In this document: one piece after another, positions 19,091-28,080 of the stretch
How the letters are laid out: each line of letters starts with the position of its first letter
How positions within the stretch are numbered: position 1 is the stretch's first letter
DNA from: Chloracidobacterium sp.
GTDB taxonomy: Bacteria > Acidobacteriota > Blastocatellia > Pyrinomonadales > Pyrinomonadaceae
NCBI GenBank assembly: GCA_016712045.1
Contig: JADJRV010000004.1
Coordinates: forward strand, 62,001-126,000
DNA: 64,000 nt
Reading direction: 5' to 3'
Program-made: the position numbers and the translations under genes
The notes under the pieces: generated by a model
Databases searched by the model: none
What the model was told of the DNA's origin: nothing
Seen by the model: the letters and a program-made list of their open reading frames with translations, nothing else

Positions 19091-21359
19091 ATGAAAACCA
19101 CGCTCTTCGCCGCCGCGTTTTGTCTTCTCTTGCTTCTTTTTCGTTTGCTCAGACTGACGAGATCAATATTATTCCCAAGCCACAGTCGGTAAGGGCAGGA
19201 GTCGGAACTTTTTCGGCTGAACTAAGACAAAAATCTGGGCATTCTCTGAATCTAGCCGTCGGGCTGCAGAGGTATTAAATGACAATCGCAAAGGTTCCTA
19301 TGGTTCAGACTGAAAATAGTAAGTGGTATACGACCGAAAGAATTCGATCACCCTCATTCGTGGCTTGGTCTTAAGACCAACCGGCGGCAAGCCATATTCG
19401 ATAAGCGTGGTTCCGACGGAATCAAGATTTCATTGGCACGGAGAGCCGGCTCTTCTACGCTGTGCAGTCTTTATACAGTTATTGCCGAGTAAATTTGATA
19501 AAGAAATTGAAATTCCAGCGGTATAAATTGTTGATTCTCCCCGCTTCCCCTACCGGGGCATGCACCTCGATGTCTCGCGGCATTTTATGTCGGTGGAGTT
19601 TGTTAAAAAATACATCGATCTGATGTCGCAGTATAAATTCAACACGTTTCATTGGCATCTGACGGACGATCAGGGTTGGCGGATCGAGATCAAGAAATAT
19701 CCGAAGTTGACCGAGATCGGGTCGAAACGTCCGGAGTCGCATCTTGGGCCGTACACGACGACATTTAAGGGCGATGGCGTGCCGGTCGAGGGTTTTATAC
19801 GCAGGATCAGATCCGCGATGTTGTCGCTTATGCCAAGGCTCGATACATCACCGTCATCCCTGAGATCGAGCTGCCGGGTCACGCGTCGGCGGCATTGGCC
19901 GCGTATCCGCAATTTGGCTGTAAGGCCGATCACAAATACAACGTACAGAAAACATGGGGCATTTTTAACGAGGTCTTTTGCCCGACAGACGAGACGTTCA
20001 AATTTCTCGAAGACGTGCTTGACGAGACGATCAAGCTCTTTCCCGATTCGCCGTACATCCACATCGGCGGCGACGAGGTGCTCAAAACCATGTGGAAGGA
20101 ATCGCCGTTCGTGCAGGATCTGATGAAACGCGAAAACCTAAAAGACGAGCACGAGGTGCAGAGCTATTTTGTGCGGCGGATCGAAAAATTTATCAATTCA
20201 CGCGGCAAAAAGATCATCGGCTGGGACGAGATACTCGAGGGCGGGCTTGCTCCAAACGCAACGGTTATGTCGTGGCGGTACCAAGGGCGGCATCGAGGCG
20301 GCCAAGGCAAAGCACGACGTGATAATGACGCCGACCGATTTCAGCTACTTTGACTACAATCAGGGCGACCCCGCGACCGAGCCGCTAAATATCGGCGGAT
20401 ATCTAACGCTCGAAAAAGTCTATTCGTTCGATCCGGTTCCAAAAGAGCTGTCACCCGCCGAGGCAAAATACATCATCGGCGGACAGGCCAATATCTGGAC
20501 CGAATACCTAAAAACACCCGCAGCGGTCGAATATATGGCTTTTCCGCGAATGCTCGCGATGGCAGAGAATGTCTGGTCCACGCCCGAAAATAAAAATTAT
20601 GCGGATTTTACCCGGCGGCTCGCGGCACATCTGCCGAGACTCGATAAGCAAGGCGTGAATTACCGCATCCCTGAACCCGCAGGGCTAAAGAACATTGTGA
20701 CTGAGGATGAGAAAGTCACGATAACGCTCACGCCCGCAAAGGGAACGGTGGTTATTTACACGATCGACGGTTCGGATCCGAATATAAAATTTTCGGAACA
20801 GTATTACAACCCACTTACTATCCAGTTAAAGGCCGGCGAAGTCAAAACTCTTAAAACCCGCGTCATCAGTGCCGCCGGCCTGACGAGTGCTGTGTACACC
20901 GCGACCATTATTCGCGGCAAGATGCTGCCGGCGGTCGAGCCGTCCGGGAAAACGGCGGGCGTCAAATATTCGCTCTATGTACCGAGCAACGCTTACGCTC
21001 AGGACACTGTGCCGATAACGGGCGAGACAAAATCGATCGGGCTCGAACAGTTTGCCAAGCAAATAGATCCAAAACAGACCTGGGGCGTGTCGTTTGACGG
21101 TTATTTTAACGCTCCGGTGGATGCGATCTATGAATTTCAGATCGATTCGACGAACGATAGACAGCTCACGATCGACGACCAGACTCTGATCGACGAAGCC
21201 GGAACAAAAGACCGCGCTGTCACATCTACACTCGTCCCGCTCAAGGCCGGTTGGCATAAAATATCAATGCACTACGACCACCGCGAAGGCGAACCATTTT
21301 GGCGCGTCCGCTGGGCGATAAAGGGGCAAAACTGGCGGGGGCTTGAGCTCGTGCATTAA
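19091..21359 (+). CDS. Secreted beta-N-acetylhexosaminidase, GH20 (multiple frameshifts)
   Basis: A signal-peptide-like start (MKTTLFAAAFCLLLL) at 19091 is followed by broken sequence to about 19550. A recognisable GH20 barrel then follows: YRGMHLDVSRHFM, FNTFHWHLTDDQGWRIEIK, and the catalytic pair Asp-Glu in HIGGDEVLKTMW near 20065. The frame changes near 19797 and 20280. Downstream lie a chitobiase C-terminal-like beta domain and a PA14-like ending (FDGYFNAPVDAIYEFQIDS). Retaining GH20 enzymes remove terminal GlcNAc or GalNAc by substrate-assisted catalysis. The first 450 bases contain several stops, so true decay of the 5' end cannot be excluded. It precedes a GH92 mannosidase, suggesting breakdown of N-glycan-like material. 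Confidence 0.8.
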
Positions 21360-21369
21360 GAGGAATTAG

Positions 21370-21475
21370 CCACAGATGAACACAGATAAACACAGATTTG
21401 GTTTTAGGTCTTTGGTTTTTGGTTTTGGGCTTTTGCTGCTCGCTGCTTTTTGCCAACTGCCAACTGCCAACGCTC
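21370..21475. repeat. Dispersed-repeat words forming the 5' end of the GH92 gene
   Basis: CCACAGATGAACACAGATAA (from 21370) is followed by TTTGGTTTTTGGTTTTGGGC-like and TGCCAACTGCCAACTGCCAA words (21408-21470). The first 15 bases recur at 35197-35211 in another spacer. The start codon and signal peptide of the mannosidase are encoded by these words. Confidence 0.55.
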
Positions 21476-24475
21476 AGACCCGCGATTTTGCCAAATGGGT
21501 CAATCCTTTCATCGGTACGGGCGGGCATGGGCATACGTTTCCGGGGGCGACGATGCCGTTTGGGATGGTGCAGCTATCGCCCGACACGCGCATAGACAAC
21601 TGGGACGGCTCGAGCGGCTATCACTACTCCGACGACACAATATTTGGCTTTTCGCACACGCATTTGTCAGGGACGGGCATACCGGATGGGTGCGATATTT
21701 TGTTTATGCCGACCGTCAATGAAAGGGAAACTATTCGATAGCTTCGAACGATAGAATCCTGACCACCTACAGAGGACACCCATCGAAATTCTCTCACGCT
21801 GACAAAGTTAGCTCTCCGGGTTATTATTCGGTAAAGATCAATAATGCCCAACTCAAAGTAGAGCTAACGGCGACGACCCGGGTTGGAATGCACCGATATA
21901 CATTTCCGAAGTCGAGTAACGCGGGTGTCTTCCTTGATCTACTCTGGCGTGACAAGAACCTCGATTCAGAAATCAAGCTCGTTGGAAATCAGAGAATCGA
22001 AGGTTTCCGTCGTTCCTCCTCATGGGCTAAGAATCAGAGTGTTTATTTTGTAGCTGAGTTTTCGAAGCCGTGGGAAGGAAACATGGCGACACTCGGGGTT
22101 AATGACGACAAGTTCTCGCTCTTTTAATTTTATAACTTCGGCAAAAATGAGCAGATCTTCTGAAAGTCGCGATTTCAAACGTCTCCATCGAAGGTGCTCG
22201 CAAGAATCTTGCTGCCGAGCTTCCCGGTTGGGATTTTGACAAGGTTCGGGCCGATGCAAAAGCGGCTTGGAACAAGGAGCTTTCTAAGATCGAGGTTTCG
22301 GGCGGGACCGATGCTCAGACGACCAATTTTTACACGGCGCTGTATCACACGATGATCCAGCCGAATGTGTTTAATGATGTCGATGGCGGTTATCGTGGTC
22401 TCGACGGGAAAACGCACTCCGTGCAGAGTGGAGGAGTAGAGGAGGGAAGGAGTAGGGGAGCCAATCTCAAATCTGAAATCGCAAATCGCAAATCCGAGCA
22501 TTACACCGTCTTTTCCCTCTGGGACACTTTCCGGGCGGCGCATCCGCTTTATACGATCATTGACCAGCGGCGGACGGTTGATTTTATCAATACGTTCATT
22601 CGCCAGTACGAACAGGGCGGGCGGCTGCCGGTTTGGGAGCTGTGGGGCAACGAGACCGATTGCATGATCGGCTATCACGCCGTGTCGGTGATCGCCGATG
22701 CGATGGCAAAGGGGATAAAGGGGTTTGATTATGAAAAAGCCTACGCCGCCGCCAAACACTCCGCCGAGCTCGACCATTTTGGCCTAGCCGCCTACAAAAA
22801 ACGCGGCTATATCTCGATGGAAGACGAGAACGAATCTGTCTCACGCACGCTCGAATATGCGTATAACGACTGGTGCATTGCTCGGATGGCAGAGATACTG
22901 ACGAGGCAGAAGGTGATGAACTATGCGGCGACGGCGTCCGACGGGTCGCCAAGGCCAATGCCCGATATTAAAACGCAAAAGGCCGATTACGAAAATTACT
23001 CTAAGCGCTCTCGGTATTTCGAAAACCTCTTCGACAAAAAGACCGGCTTTTTCCGGCCTAAAAAGAATGGCGGGTTTGTCGAGCCTTTTGCTCCTAACGA
23101 AGTTACATTTGGTTTTACCGAGGGCAATTCTTGGCAGTATTCGTTTTTTGTTCCGCACGATGTAACGAGGCTTGAGGAATTGATGGGCGGGCGGGAAAAG
23201 TTTGTCGCAAAGCTCGACGAGCTTTTTACAACCGAACAAAAACTCGCGGGCCGCGAACAGGCTGATCTGACCGGGCTTATAGGTCAGTACGCTCACGGCA
23301 ATGAGCCTTCGCACCATATCGCTTATCTGTACAATTACGCCCAACAGCCGTGGAAAACGCAAAAGATCGTCCGGCAGATAATGGACGAATTTTATAAGCC
23401 TACGCCTGACGGACTGATCGGCAACGAGGACTGCGGCCAGATGTCGGCTTGGTACATACTTTCTGCGTCCGGTTTTTACCCGGTCGCTCCGGGCAATGGT
23501 GTGTACGCGTTTGGCACGCCGCTTTTTCCCGAGATGACCTACCGACTTGAGAACGGAAAGACATTTACCGTCCGGGCAAAAAACGTCTCTTCGGCGAATA
23601 AATACATCCTCAACGCCAAGCTCAACGGAGCTCCGTACAAAAAAGCATTCATCACACACGAAGACCTGATGCGCGGCGGCGTGCTCGAATTTGCGATGAT
23701 CGACAGTGCGGTGACGACGGCGTTCACGGAATTTCCTGTTTCCGCAACGGGTGTGACGAGTGTTTCGGTTCCGGTTATCGAAGGAAAGCGTACCTTTACT
23801 GACAAAACTGTTGTGAGCTTATCGACGACCGAGAACGCAGAGATAATGTATACGGTGGTCAGCCTTATTAAAGAATCTCCCAGCCAAACCAAAAAGTACT
23901 CGGGGCCATTTACGATCAGCGAAAACTCTAAGGTCGAGGCATACGCTAAAGACCCGAAAACCGGTGCCGTGAGTTTTACGACCGAGGCAAATTTTATCAA
24001 ACAGCCTAACGACTGGACGGTAAAGGTAATCTCGCCGTACAGCACCCAATACACCGGCGGCGGCGACAACGCGATCGTTGACGGCATCAGAGGTACGACA
24101 AATTTTGCGAGCGGCGAATGGCAGGGCGTTCAGGGCAAAACTTACGAGGCCGTCGTCGATCTGCAGCGTGAGACGGAGATCAAGGAAGTCGGGGCAAGCT
24201 TTTTACAGGTCGCCGGTCCATGGATTTGGATGCCGGCGAATATCAAATTTGAGATATCAAATAACGGCACAGATTGGACGCAGGTTGCGGACATTAAGAC
24301 CGATGTTCCCCAAACCGATATGACGCCGACGATCAGAGAATTTAAGCAGTCCGTCACGCCTGTAAAGGCACGTTATGTTCGCCTACGAGCGTACAATTTT
24401 GGCAAGATCCCGTCGTGGCACCTCGGGGCCGGCGGTGACCCTTGGATATTTATTGATGAAGTGATAATCAATTAG
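21376..24475 (+). CDS. Secreted alpha-mannosidase, GH92 (multiple frameshifts, in-frame insertion)
   Basis: The start ATG at 21376 opens a signal peptide ending TANAQ. The N-terminal domain shows FIGTGGHGHTFPGATMPFGM and IFGFSHTHLSGTG, typical of GH92. Frames change between about 21720 and 22160, after which the frame is open to the stop. The catalytic domain carries HYTVFSLWDTFRAAHPLY, GNEDCGQMSAW and a candidate acid in ELWGNETD. Residues after about 23740 form a chitobiase-C-like domain and a discoidin/F5-8C-like carbohydrate module. GH92 enzymes are calcium-dependent exo-mannosidases. A 70-base repeat element lies in frame at 22426-22496. The gene starts 16 bases after the GH20 gene and probably shares its transcript. 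Confidence 0.82.
22426..22496 (+). repeat. GGAGTAGAGGAG-type element inserted in frame in the GH92 gene
   Basis: A G/A-rich part (22426-22460) and an AATCTCAAATCTGAAATCGC-type part (22463-22496) separate conserved GH92 sequence (DGKTHSVQ before, HYTVFSLWDTF after). The G-rich word nearly matches one arm of the element in tilS. It adds about 25 codons without stopping the frame and encodes SGGVEEGRSRGA. Confidence 0.7.
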
Positions 24476-24481
24476 GCGAAA

Positions 24482-24503
24482 GCCCGCACGAAGTAAGGGC
24501 GTT
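24482..24503 (-). repeat. REP-like sequence upstream of the RAYT gene
   Basis: GCCCGCACGAAGTAAGGGCG plus TT is the inverted form of the two REP copies found downstream of the transposase. A GGC-GAAA-GCC hairpin lies at its outer edge (24475-24484). It lies 23 bases before the RAYT start codon. Confidence 0.75.
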
Positions 24504-24525
24504 TCACGCACCAAAACAAAAAACC

Positions 24526-25074
24526 ATGTCGCTGCCAGATCCAGACAACTCTTGGGACGATCGATATTTCCCGATAGCATACCTGATCACGTTTCGCACT
24601 TACGGAACTTGGCTTCATGGTGACAAACGCGGTTCGGTGTTAAGGAAACGCCGAACTCCAAAGGGAATGAAGACCGTCTTACCGAATGTGCCATTTGAAG
24701 ACAGCATGAGTGAAAAGATGGATCAGGAGCCATTCCTTTTGGATAGTACCGCTCGGATCGAAGTAGAAACGGCAATAAGAGAATTGTGCAAAGTTCGGGG
24801 TTATATCCTCTATGCGATCAATGTGAGAGGAAATCATGTTCATGTTGTGATCGGGGTTACAGCCAAGCCAGAGCGAATTGCAGATGCATTAAAAGCCGCA
24901 GCAACGAAAAGACTGCGTGAATTGGGACTGATCTCACAAGATCGAAAGGTATGGTCACGCGGCCGAAGCCGCCGATATCTCTGGAAAGATTCGCATGTGG
25001 ATGGCGCGATCGATTACGTTCTGTATGGTCAAGGCGATCTGCCGTTTGAGATCGACGGGACGGAATTTGATTGA
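24526..25074 (+). CDS. REP-associated tyrosine transposase (RAYT), Y1/IS200-like HUH family
   Basis: 182 residues. The N-terminal ITFRTYGTWLHGD segment and the HUH metal-binding motif GNHVHVVIGV (His104, His106) define the Y1 transposase fold. Candidate catalytic tyrosines are Tyr164 and Tyr167 in AIDYVLYGQGD. RAYTs are single-copy relatives of IS200 TnpA that cut and move REP/REPIN hairpins rather than themselves. This gene is flanked by one inverted REP upstream and two direct REPs downstream, the expected arrangement. There is no TnpB and no terminal element ends, so it is not an IS605 copy. It is intact while its upstream neighbours are broken. Confidence 0.85.
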   Translation: MSLPDPDNSWDDRYFPIAYLITFRTYGTWLHGDKRGSVLRKRRTPKGMKTVLPNVPFEDSMSEKMDQEPFLLDSTARIEVETAIRELCKVRGYILYAINVRGNHVHVVIGVTAKPERIADALKAAATKRLRELGLISQDRKVWSRGRSRRYLWKDSHVDGAIDYVLYGQGDLPFEIDGTEFD

Positions 25075-25087
25075 CGACGATTTGTTT

Positions 25088-25186
25088 AACGCCCTTACTT
25101 CGCGCGGGCTTGTGCCCAGAGTCGGAGCTTGCTTCGAGTGTAACGCCCTTACTTCGTGCGGGCTTGCGCCCAAAGTCGGAGCTTGC
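25088..25186 (+). repeat. Two tandem REP-like units downstream of RAYT
   Basis: Units of 45 bases begin at 25088 and 25142 (54-base period). Each starts AACGCCCTTACTTCG, continues CGCGGGC or TGCGGGC, then TTGTGCCC or TTGCGCCC, and ends AGTCGGAGCTTGC. The GGGC-TTGT-GCCC segment forms a small hairpin. The first 22 bases are the reverse complement of the copy at 24482-24503. The 85-base remainder to the next gene shows nothing further. Confidence 0.8.
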
Positions 25187-25273
25187 GCGCCCAGAGACGC
25201 AATAATTTAGGCCAAGTGATGTTAGTGTGCGTCTAAACATTGCCGACATAAGATATTTGCGGCAGAGGTAATT

Positions 25274-26542
25274 ATGGACAGACGATATTTTTTGAAAACG
25301 AGCGGCATAGGGCTGGCGAGCTTTGGGTTGATGGCGGCGGCGCCGGAGTTTTTGCATCAGTATGCAAATGCGGCCGCGCTGACCGGCGGCTATGGCAAGA
25401 AAAAGGTGCTGGTGACGATATTTCAACGCGGGGCGGTCGATGGGCTCAATATGCTCGTGCCGCACGGTGATAGCGAATACTACAACCTGCGTCCGACTAT
25501 CGCCGTGGCAAAACCCGGCAAGACGGACGGCGCGATCAACCTCGACGGCACGTTTGGGCTAAACCCGGCGATGACGGCGTTTGAGCCGTTTTGGAAAAGC
25601 GGACAGCTGGCGGCGATCACGTCGGTCGGTTCGCCTGACAACACGCGTTCGCATTTTGACGCGCAGGATTATATGGAATCGGCCACGCCCGGCAACAAAG
25701 GGACAAAGGACGGCTGGCTTAACCGTTTGCTCCAGGCAAACGCCGCCAAAGACACTTCGCCGTTCCAAGCCGTGTCGATGACGCAGCAATTGCCGCGTGC
25801 CCTGTATGGCAAGGCTCCGTCGGTCGCGATGACGAACCTCAGTGATTTTTCGATCAAAGCCGGGCTTTACACCAGCGATATGAAGGGCGGTTTTGAGGGT
25901 ATTTATCAGCAAAACGCAAAAGACACGCTTGGCGAGACGGGTAAGGAGACTTTTGAGGCGGTCAATTTCCTAAAACAGGCAAATCCGTCGCAGTACAAGC
26001 CCGAAAATGGAGCCGTTTATCCGGCAAGCGATCTGGGTCGCTCGCTGCAGCAAATAGCTCAGCTTATCAAAGCCGGCGTCGGGCTTGAGGTCGCGTTTAC
26101 CGATACGGGCAACGACATCCGCTGGGACACGCACACAAACGAAGGCGGCGGACGCGGTCAGCTTGCCAATTTTTTACGCACTTTTTCCCAGGCGATAGCC
26201 GCATTTGCCACCGATCTCGGCAAACGCATGGACGACGTAATGGTGTTGACGATGTCCGAATTTGGCCGCACTGCCCGCGAAAACGGCAGCCGCGGTACCG
26301 ACCACGGCCACGGCAACACGATGTTCGTGCTCGGCAACAGCGTCAAAGGCGGCAAGGTGTACGGCGATTTCCGCGGCCTAGGACGCGACAAACTCTACGA
26401 TGGCCGCGACCTCGACGTCACAACCGATTTCCGGGATGTCTTTGCCGAGGCCGCAAATAAGCATTTGGGAGCCAAAGACCTCGCAAAGATATTCCCGAAC
26501 TACACGACAGCCAAGGAAAAGTTCAGAGGGTATTTGGGATAG
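25274..26542 (+). CDS. DUF1501 family exported protein
   Basis: 422 residues. The N-terminus MDRRYFLKTSGIGLASFG is a Tat-like signal (RR plus FLK), with cleavage after about residue 33. The body has the alkaline-phosphatase-like DUF1501 pattern: VTIFQRGAVDGLNMLVPHGD, DAQDYMESATPG, MTMSEFGRTARENGSRGTDHGHG (read in parts) and a late YGDFRGL. Members are often paired with a DUF1800 protein and have unknown substrates. No DUF1800 gene lies next to this copy, though the upstream side is occupied by the RAYT insertion. A strong terminator follows. Confidence 0.88.
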   Translation: MDRRYFLKTSGIGLASFGLMAAAPEFLHQYANAAALTGGYGKKKVLVTIFQRGAVDGLNMLVPHGDSEYYNLRPTIAVAKPGKTDGAINLDGTFGLNPAMTAFEPFWKSGQLAAITSVGSPDNTRSHFDAQDYMESATPGNKGTKDGWLNRLLQANAAKDTSPFQAVSMTQQLPRALYGKAPSVAMTNLSDFSIKAGLYTSDMKGGFEGIYQQNAKDTLGETGKETFEAVNFLKQANPSQYKPENGAVYPASDLGRSLQQIAQLIKAGVGLEVAFTDTGNDIRWDTHTNEGGGRGQLANFLRTFSQAIAAFATDLGKRMDDVMVLTMSEFGRTARENGSRGTDHGHGNTMFVLGNSVKGGKVYGDFRGLGRDKLYDGRDLDVTTDFRDVFAEAANKHLGAKDLAKIFPNYTTAKEKFRGYLG

Positions 26543-26562
26543 CCACAAGGCAAATAAGACAC

Positions 26563-26598
26563 AAAAAGAGATGCCGGTTCAATGGCATCTCTTTTTTG
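26563..26598 (+). terminator. Rho-independent terminator after the DUF1501 gene
   Basis: GAGATGCC (26568-26575) pairs perfectly with GGCATCTC (26584-26591) around an 8-base loop, with an A-run before and six T after. It lies 25 bases beyond the stop codon. Confidence 0.9.
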
Positions 26599-26848
26599 CT
26601 CTTGGTTGCGAATGCGGACGAGTCCCCCAAAAAACCCCCCAACGAAAGACGAAACTTTTTGAACAAACTAACAAAAAAACGTTTCCCCCGGCGAAAAACA
26701 AAACACAATTACCGCGGCGGACAACCCAAAAAACCAAAACACCTTCCGGCTTTCAACAAACAAAAAACACAAAAAAAAACTGGGGGGAAAAAACCAACCC
26801 GGGGGCGGGGGCCCCGAAAACAAAAAACAAAAAAAAAAAAAAAACCCT
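26599..26848. other. Homopolymer-rich, low-confidence sequence between DUF1501 and argG
   Basis: 250 bases made of long runs of A, C and G with few T (several runs of 5-8 identical bases, then 16 A at about 26829-26844). No homology, promoter or stable reading frame is apparent. The base composition is unlike anything else in the window and suggests a poorly resolved assembly join or low-quality consensus. The argG stop lies immediately beyond it. Confidence 0.6.
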
Positions 26849-28048
26849 TTATTCCATATTTCTGAGCCTTAACCGCAAAGCCTGCAGCTTAATAAACCCT
26901 TCGGCGTCGTGTTGGTCGTAGGCGCCGGCGTCGTCTTCGAATGTGACGACGCGTTCGCGGTAGAGCGAGTTGGGCGAGCGGCGGCCGGTGACGGTGACGT
27001 TGCCCTTGTAGAGTTTGACGCGGACATCGCCATTGACGACCTCTTGGGTCTGATCGACCATCGATTTTAGGATCTCGAATTCGGGTGCGAACCAGAATCC
27101 GTAATAGACCGATTCGGCGAACTTTGTACCGAGCGAATCTCTCAATCTAGTGACCTCACGGTCCATGGTGATGGATTCGAGCGCGCGGTGGGCGGTCTGC
27201 AGGATGGTGACGCCCGGCGTCTCGTACACGCCGCGTGATTTCATACCGACAAAGCGGTTTTCGACCAGATCGACGCGGCCGATGCCGTGCTCGCCGCCGA
27301 GATAATTTAAGTGCGTGAGCAGATCGACCGCACCGTGCGTCACGCCGTTGATCGCGATCGGCTCGCCTTTTTCAAAGGTGATGGTGATCTCTTCGGCGGT
27401 GTCGGAGGCAGTTTCCAGCGACTTTGAAAGTAAGAAGATGTCGTCCGGCGGGGCGGCCCAAGGGTCTTCTAAAATACCGCCTTCGTAGCTGATGTGCATC
27501 AGATTGCGGTCCATCGAATACGGTTTTGCGGTCGTCGCGGTGACCGGGATGCCGTGCTGCGTGCAATACGCGATCAGATCGGCACGGCCCTTAAATTCCC
27601 ACTCGCGCCAAGGTGCGACGACTTTGATGTCCGGCTGCAGAGCGTAATATGTCAACTCAAAACGGACCTGGTCGTTGCCCTTGCCGGTGGCTCCGTGGGC
27701 GACGGCGTCGGCTCCTTCCATCTGGGCGATCTCGATCTGGCGTTTGGCAATGACAGGCCGGGCGAGCGACGTGCCGAGCAGGTAAACGCCCTCGTACAAA
27801 GCATTTGCCTTGACGGCCATCCAGACAAAATCTTTGACAAATTCTTCACGAAGGTCCTCGACGTACAGTTTTGACGCACCGGTCGTAAGCGCTTTTTCCT
27901 CCAGGCCGTCCATTTCCTCGCCCTGGCCGACATCGGCGCAATAGCAGACGACTTCGCAGCCGTATGTTTCTTTGAGCCACAGCAGCATCGCCGATGTGTC
28001 GAGCCCGCCGGAATATGCGAGAACTACTTTGTTGATCTTTTTGGTCAT
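26849..28048 (-). CDS. argG: Argininosuccinate synthase
   Basis: 399 residues, the usual length. The PP-loop ATP pyrophosphatase motif SGGLDTS lies near 14-20, with YCADVGQGEE and SYEGGILEDP typical of bacterial ArgG. It joins citrulline and aspartate with ATP in arginine biosynthesis. It is divergent from argH, the next step of the pathway, with 32 bases between the start codons. Its C-terminal end borders the homopolymer-rich region but the stop codon is intact. Confidence 0.95.
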   Translation of the reverse strand: MTKKINKVVLAYSGGLDTSAMLLWLKETYGCEVVCYCADVGQGEEMDGLEEKALTTGASKLYVEDLREEFVKDFVWMAVKANALYEGVYLLGTSLARPVIAKRQIEIAQMEGADAVAHGATGKGNDQVRFELTYYALQPDIKVVAPWREWEFKGRADLIAYCTQHGIPVTATTAKPYSMDRNLMHISYEGGILEDPWAAPPDDIFLLSKSLETASDTAEEITITFEKGEPIAINGVTHGAVDLLTHLNYLGGEHGIGRVDLVENRFVGMKSRGVYETPGVTILQTAHRALESITMDREVTRLRDSLGTKFAESVYYGFWFAPEFEILKSMVDQTQEVVNGDVRVKLYKGNVTVTGRRSPNSLYRERVVTFEDDAGAYDQHDAEGFIKLQALRLRLRNME

Positions 28049-28057
28049 TGGTATACA

Positions 28058-28065
28058 ATTATACT
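28058..28065. promoter_or_regulatory. Overlapping divergent -10 boxes for argG and argH
   Basis: On the minus strand TATAAT (plus 28058-28063) lies 9 bases before the argG ATG. On the plus strand TATACT (28060-28065) lies 15 bases before the argH ATG, which has GAGG at 28071-28074. The two boxes share bases, so initiation in one direction should exclude the other. No clear -35 is visible on either side. Confidence 0.5.
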
Positions 28066-28080
28066 CGCGCGAGGATACAA

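Noticed and set aside
24526..25074. IS200/IS605 insertion sequence
   Set aside because: No TnpB, no element-specific ends and a divergent, RAYT-like protein; flanking sequences are REPs also found elsewhere.
25088..25186. CRISPR-like array of the two 45-base units
   Set aside because: Only two units, internal hairpins, and a further inverted copy upstream; the structure matches REP sequences and no cas gene is present.
26596..26865. Lys-rich reading frame in the homopolymer region
   Set aside because: Composition follows from A-runs; no conserved sequence and the DNA itself is doubtful.
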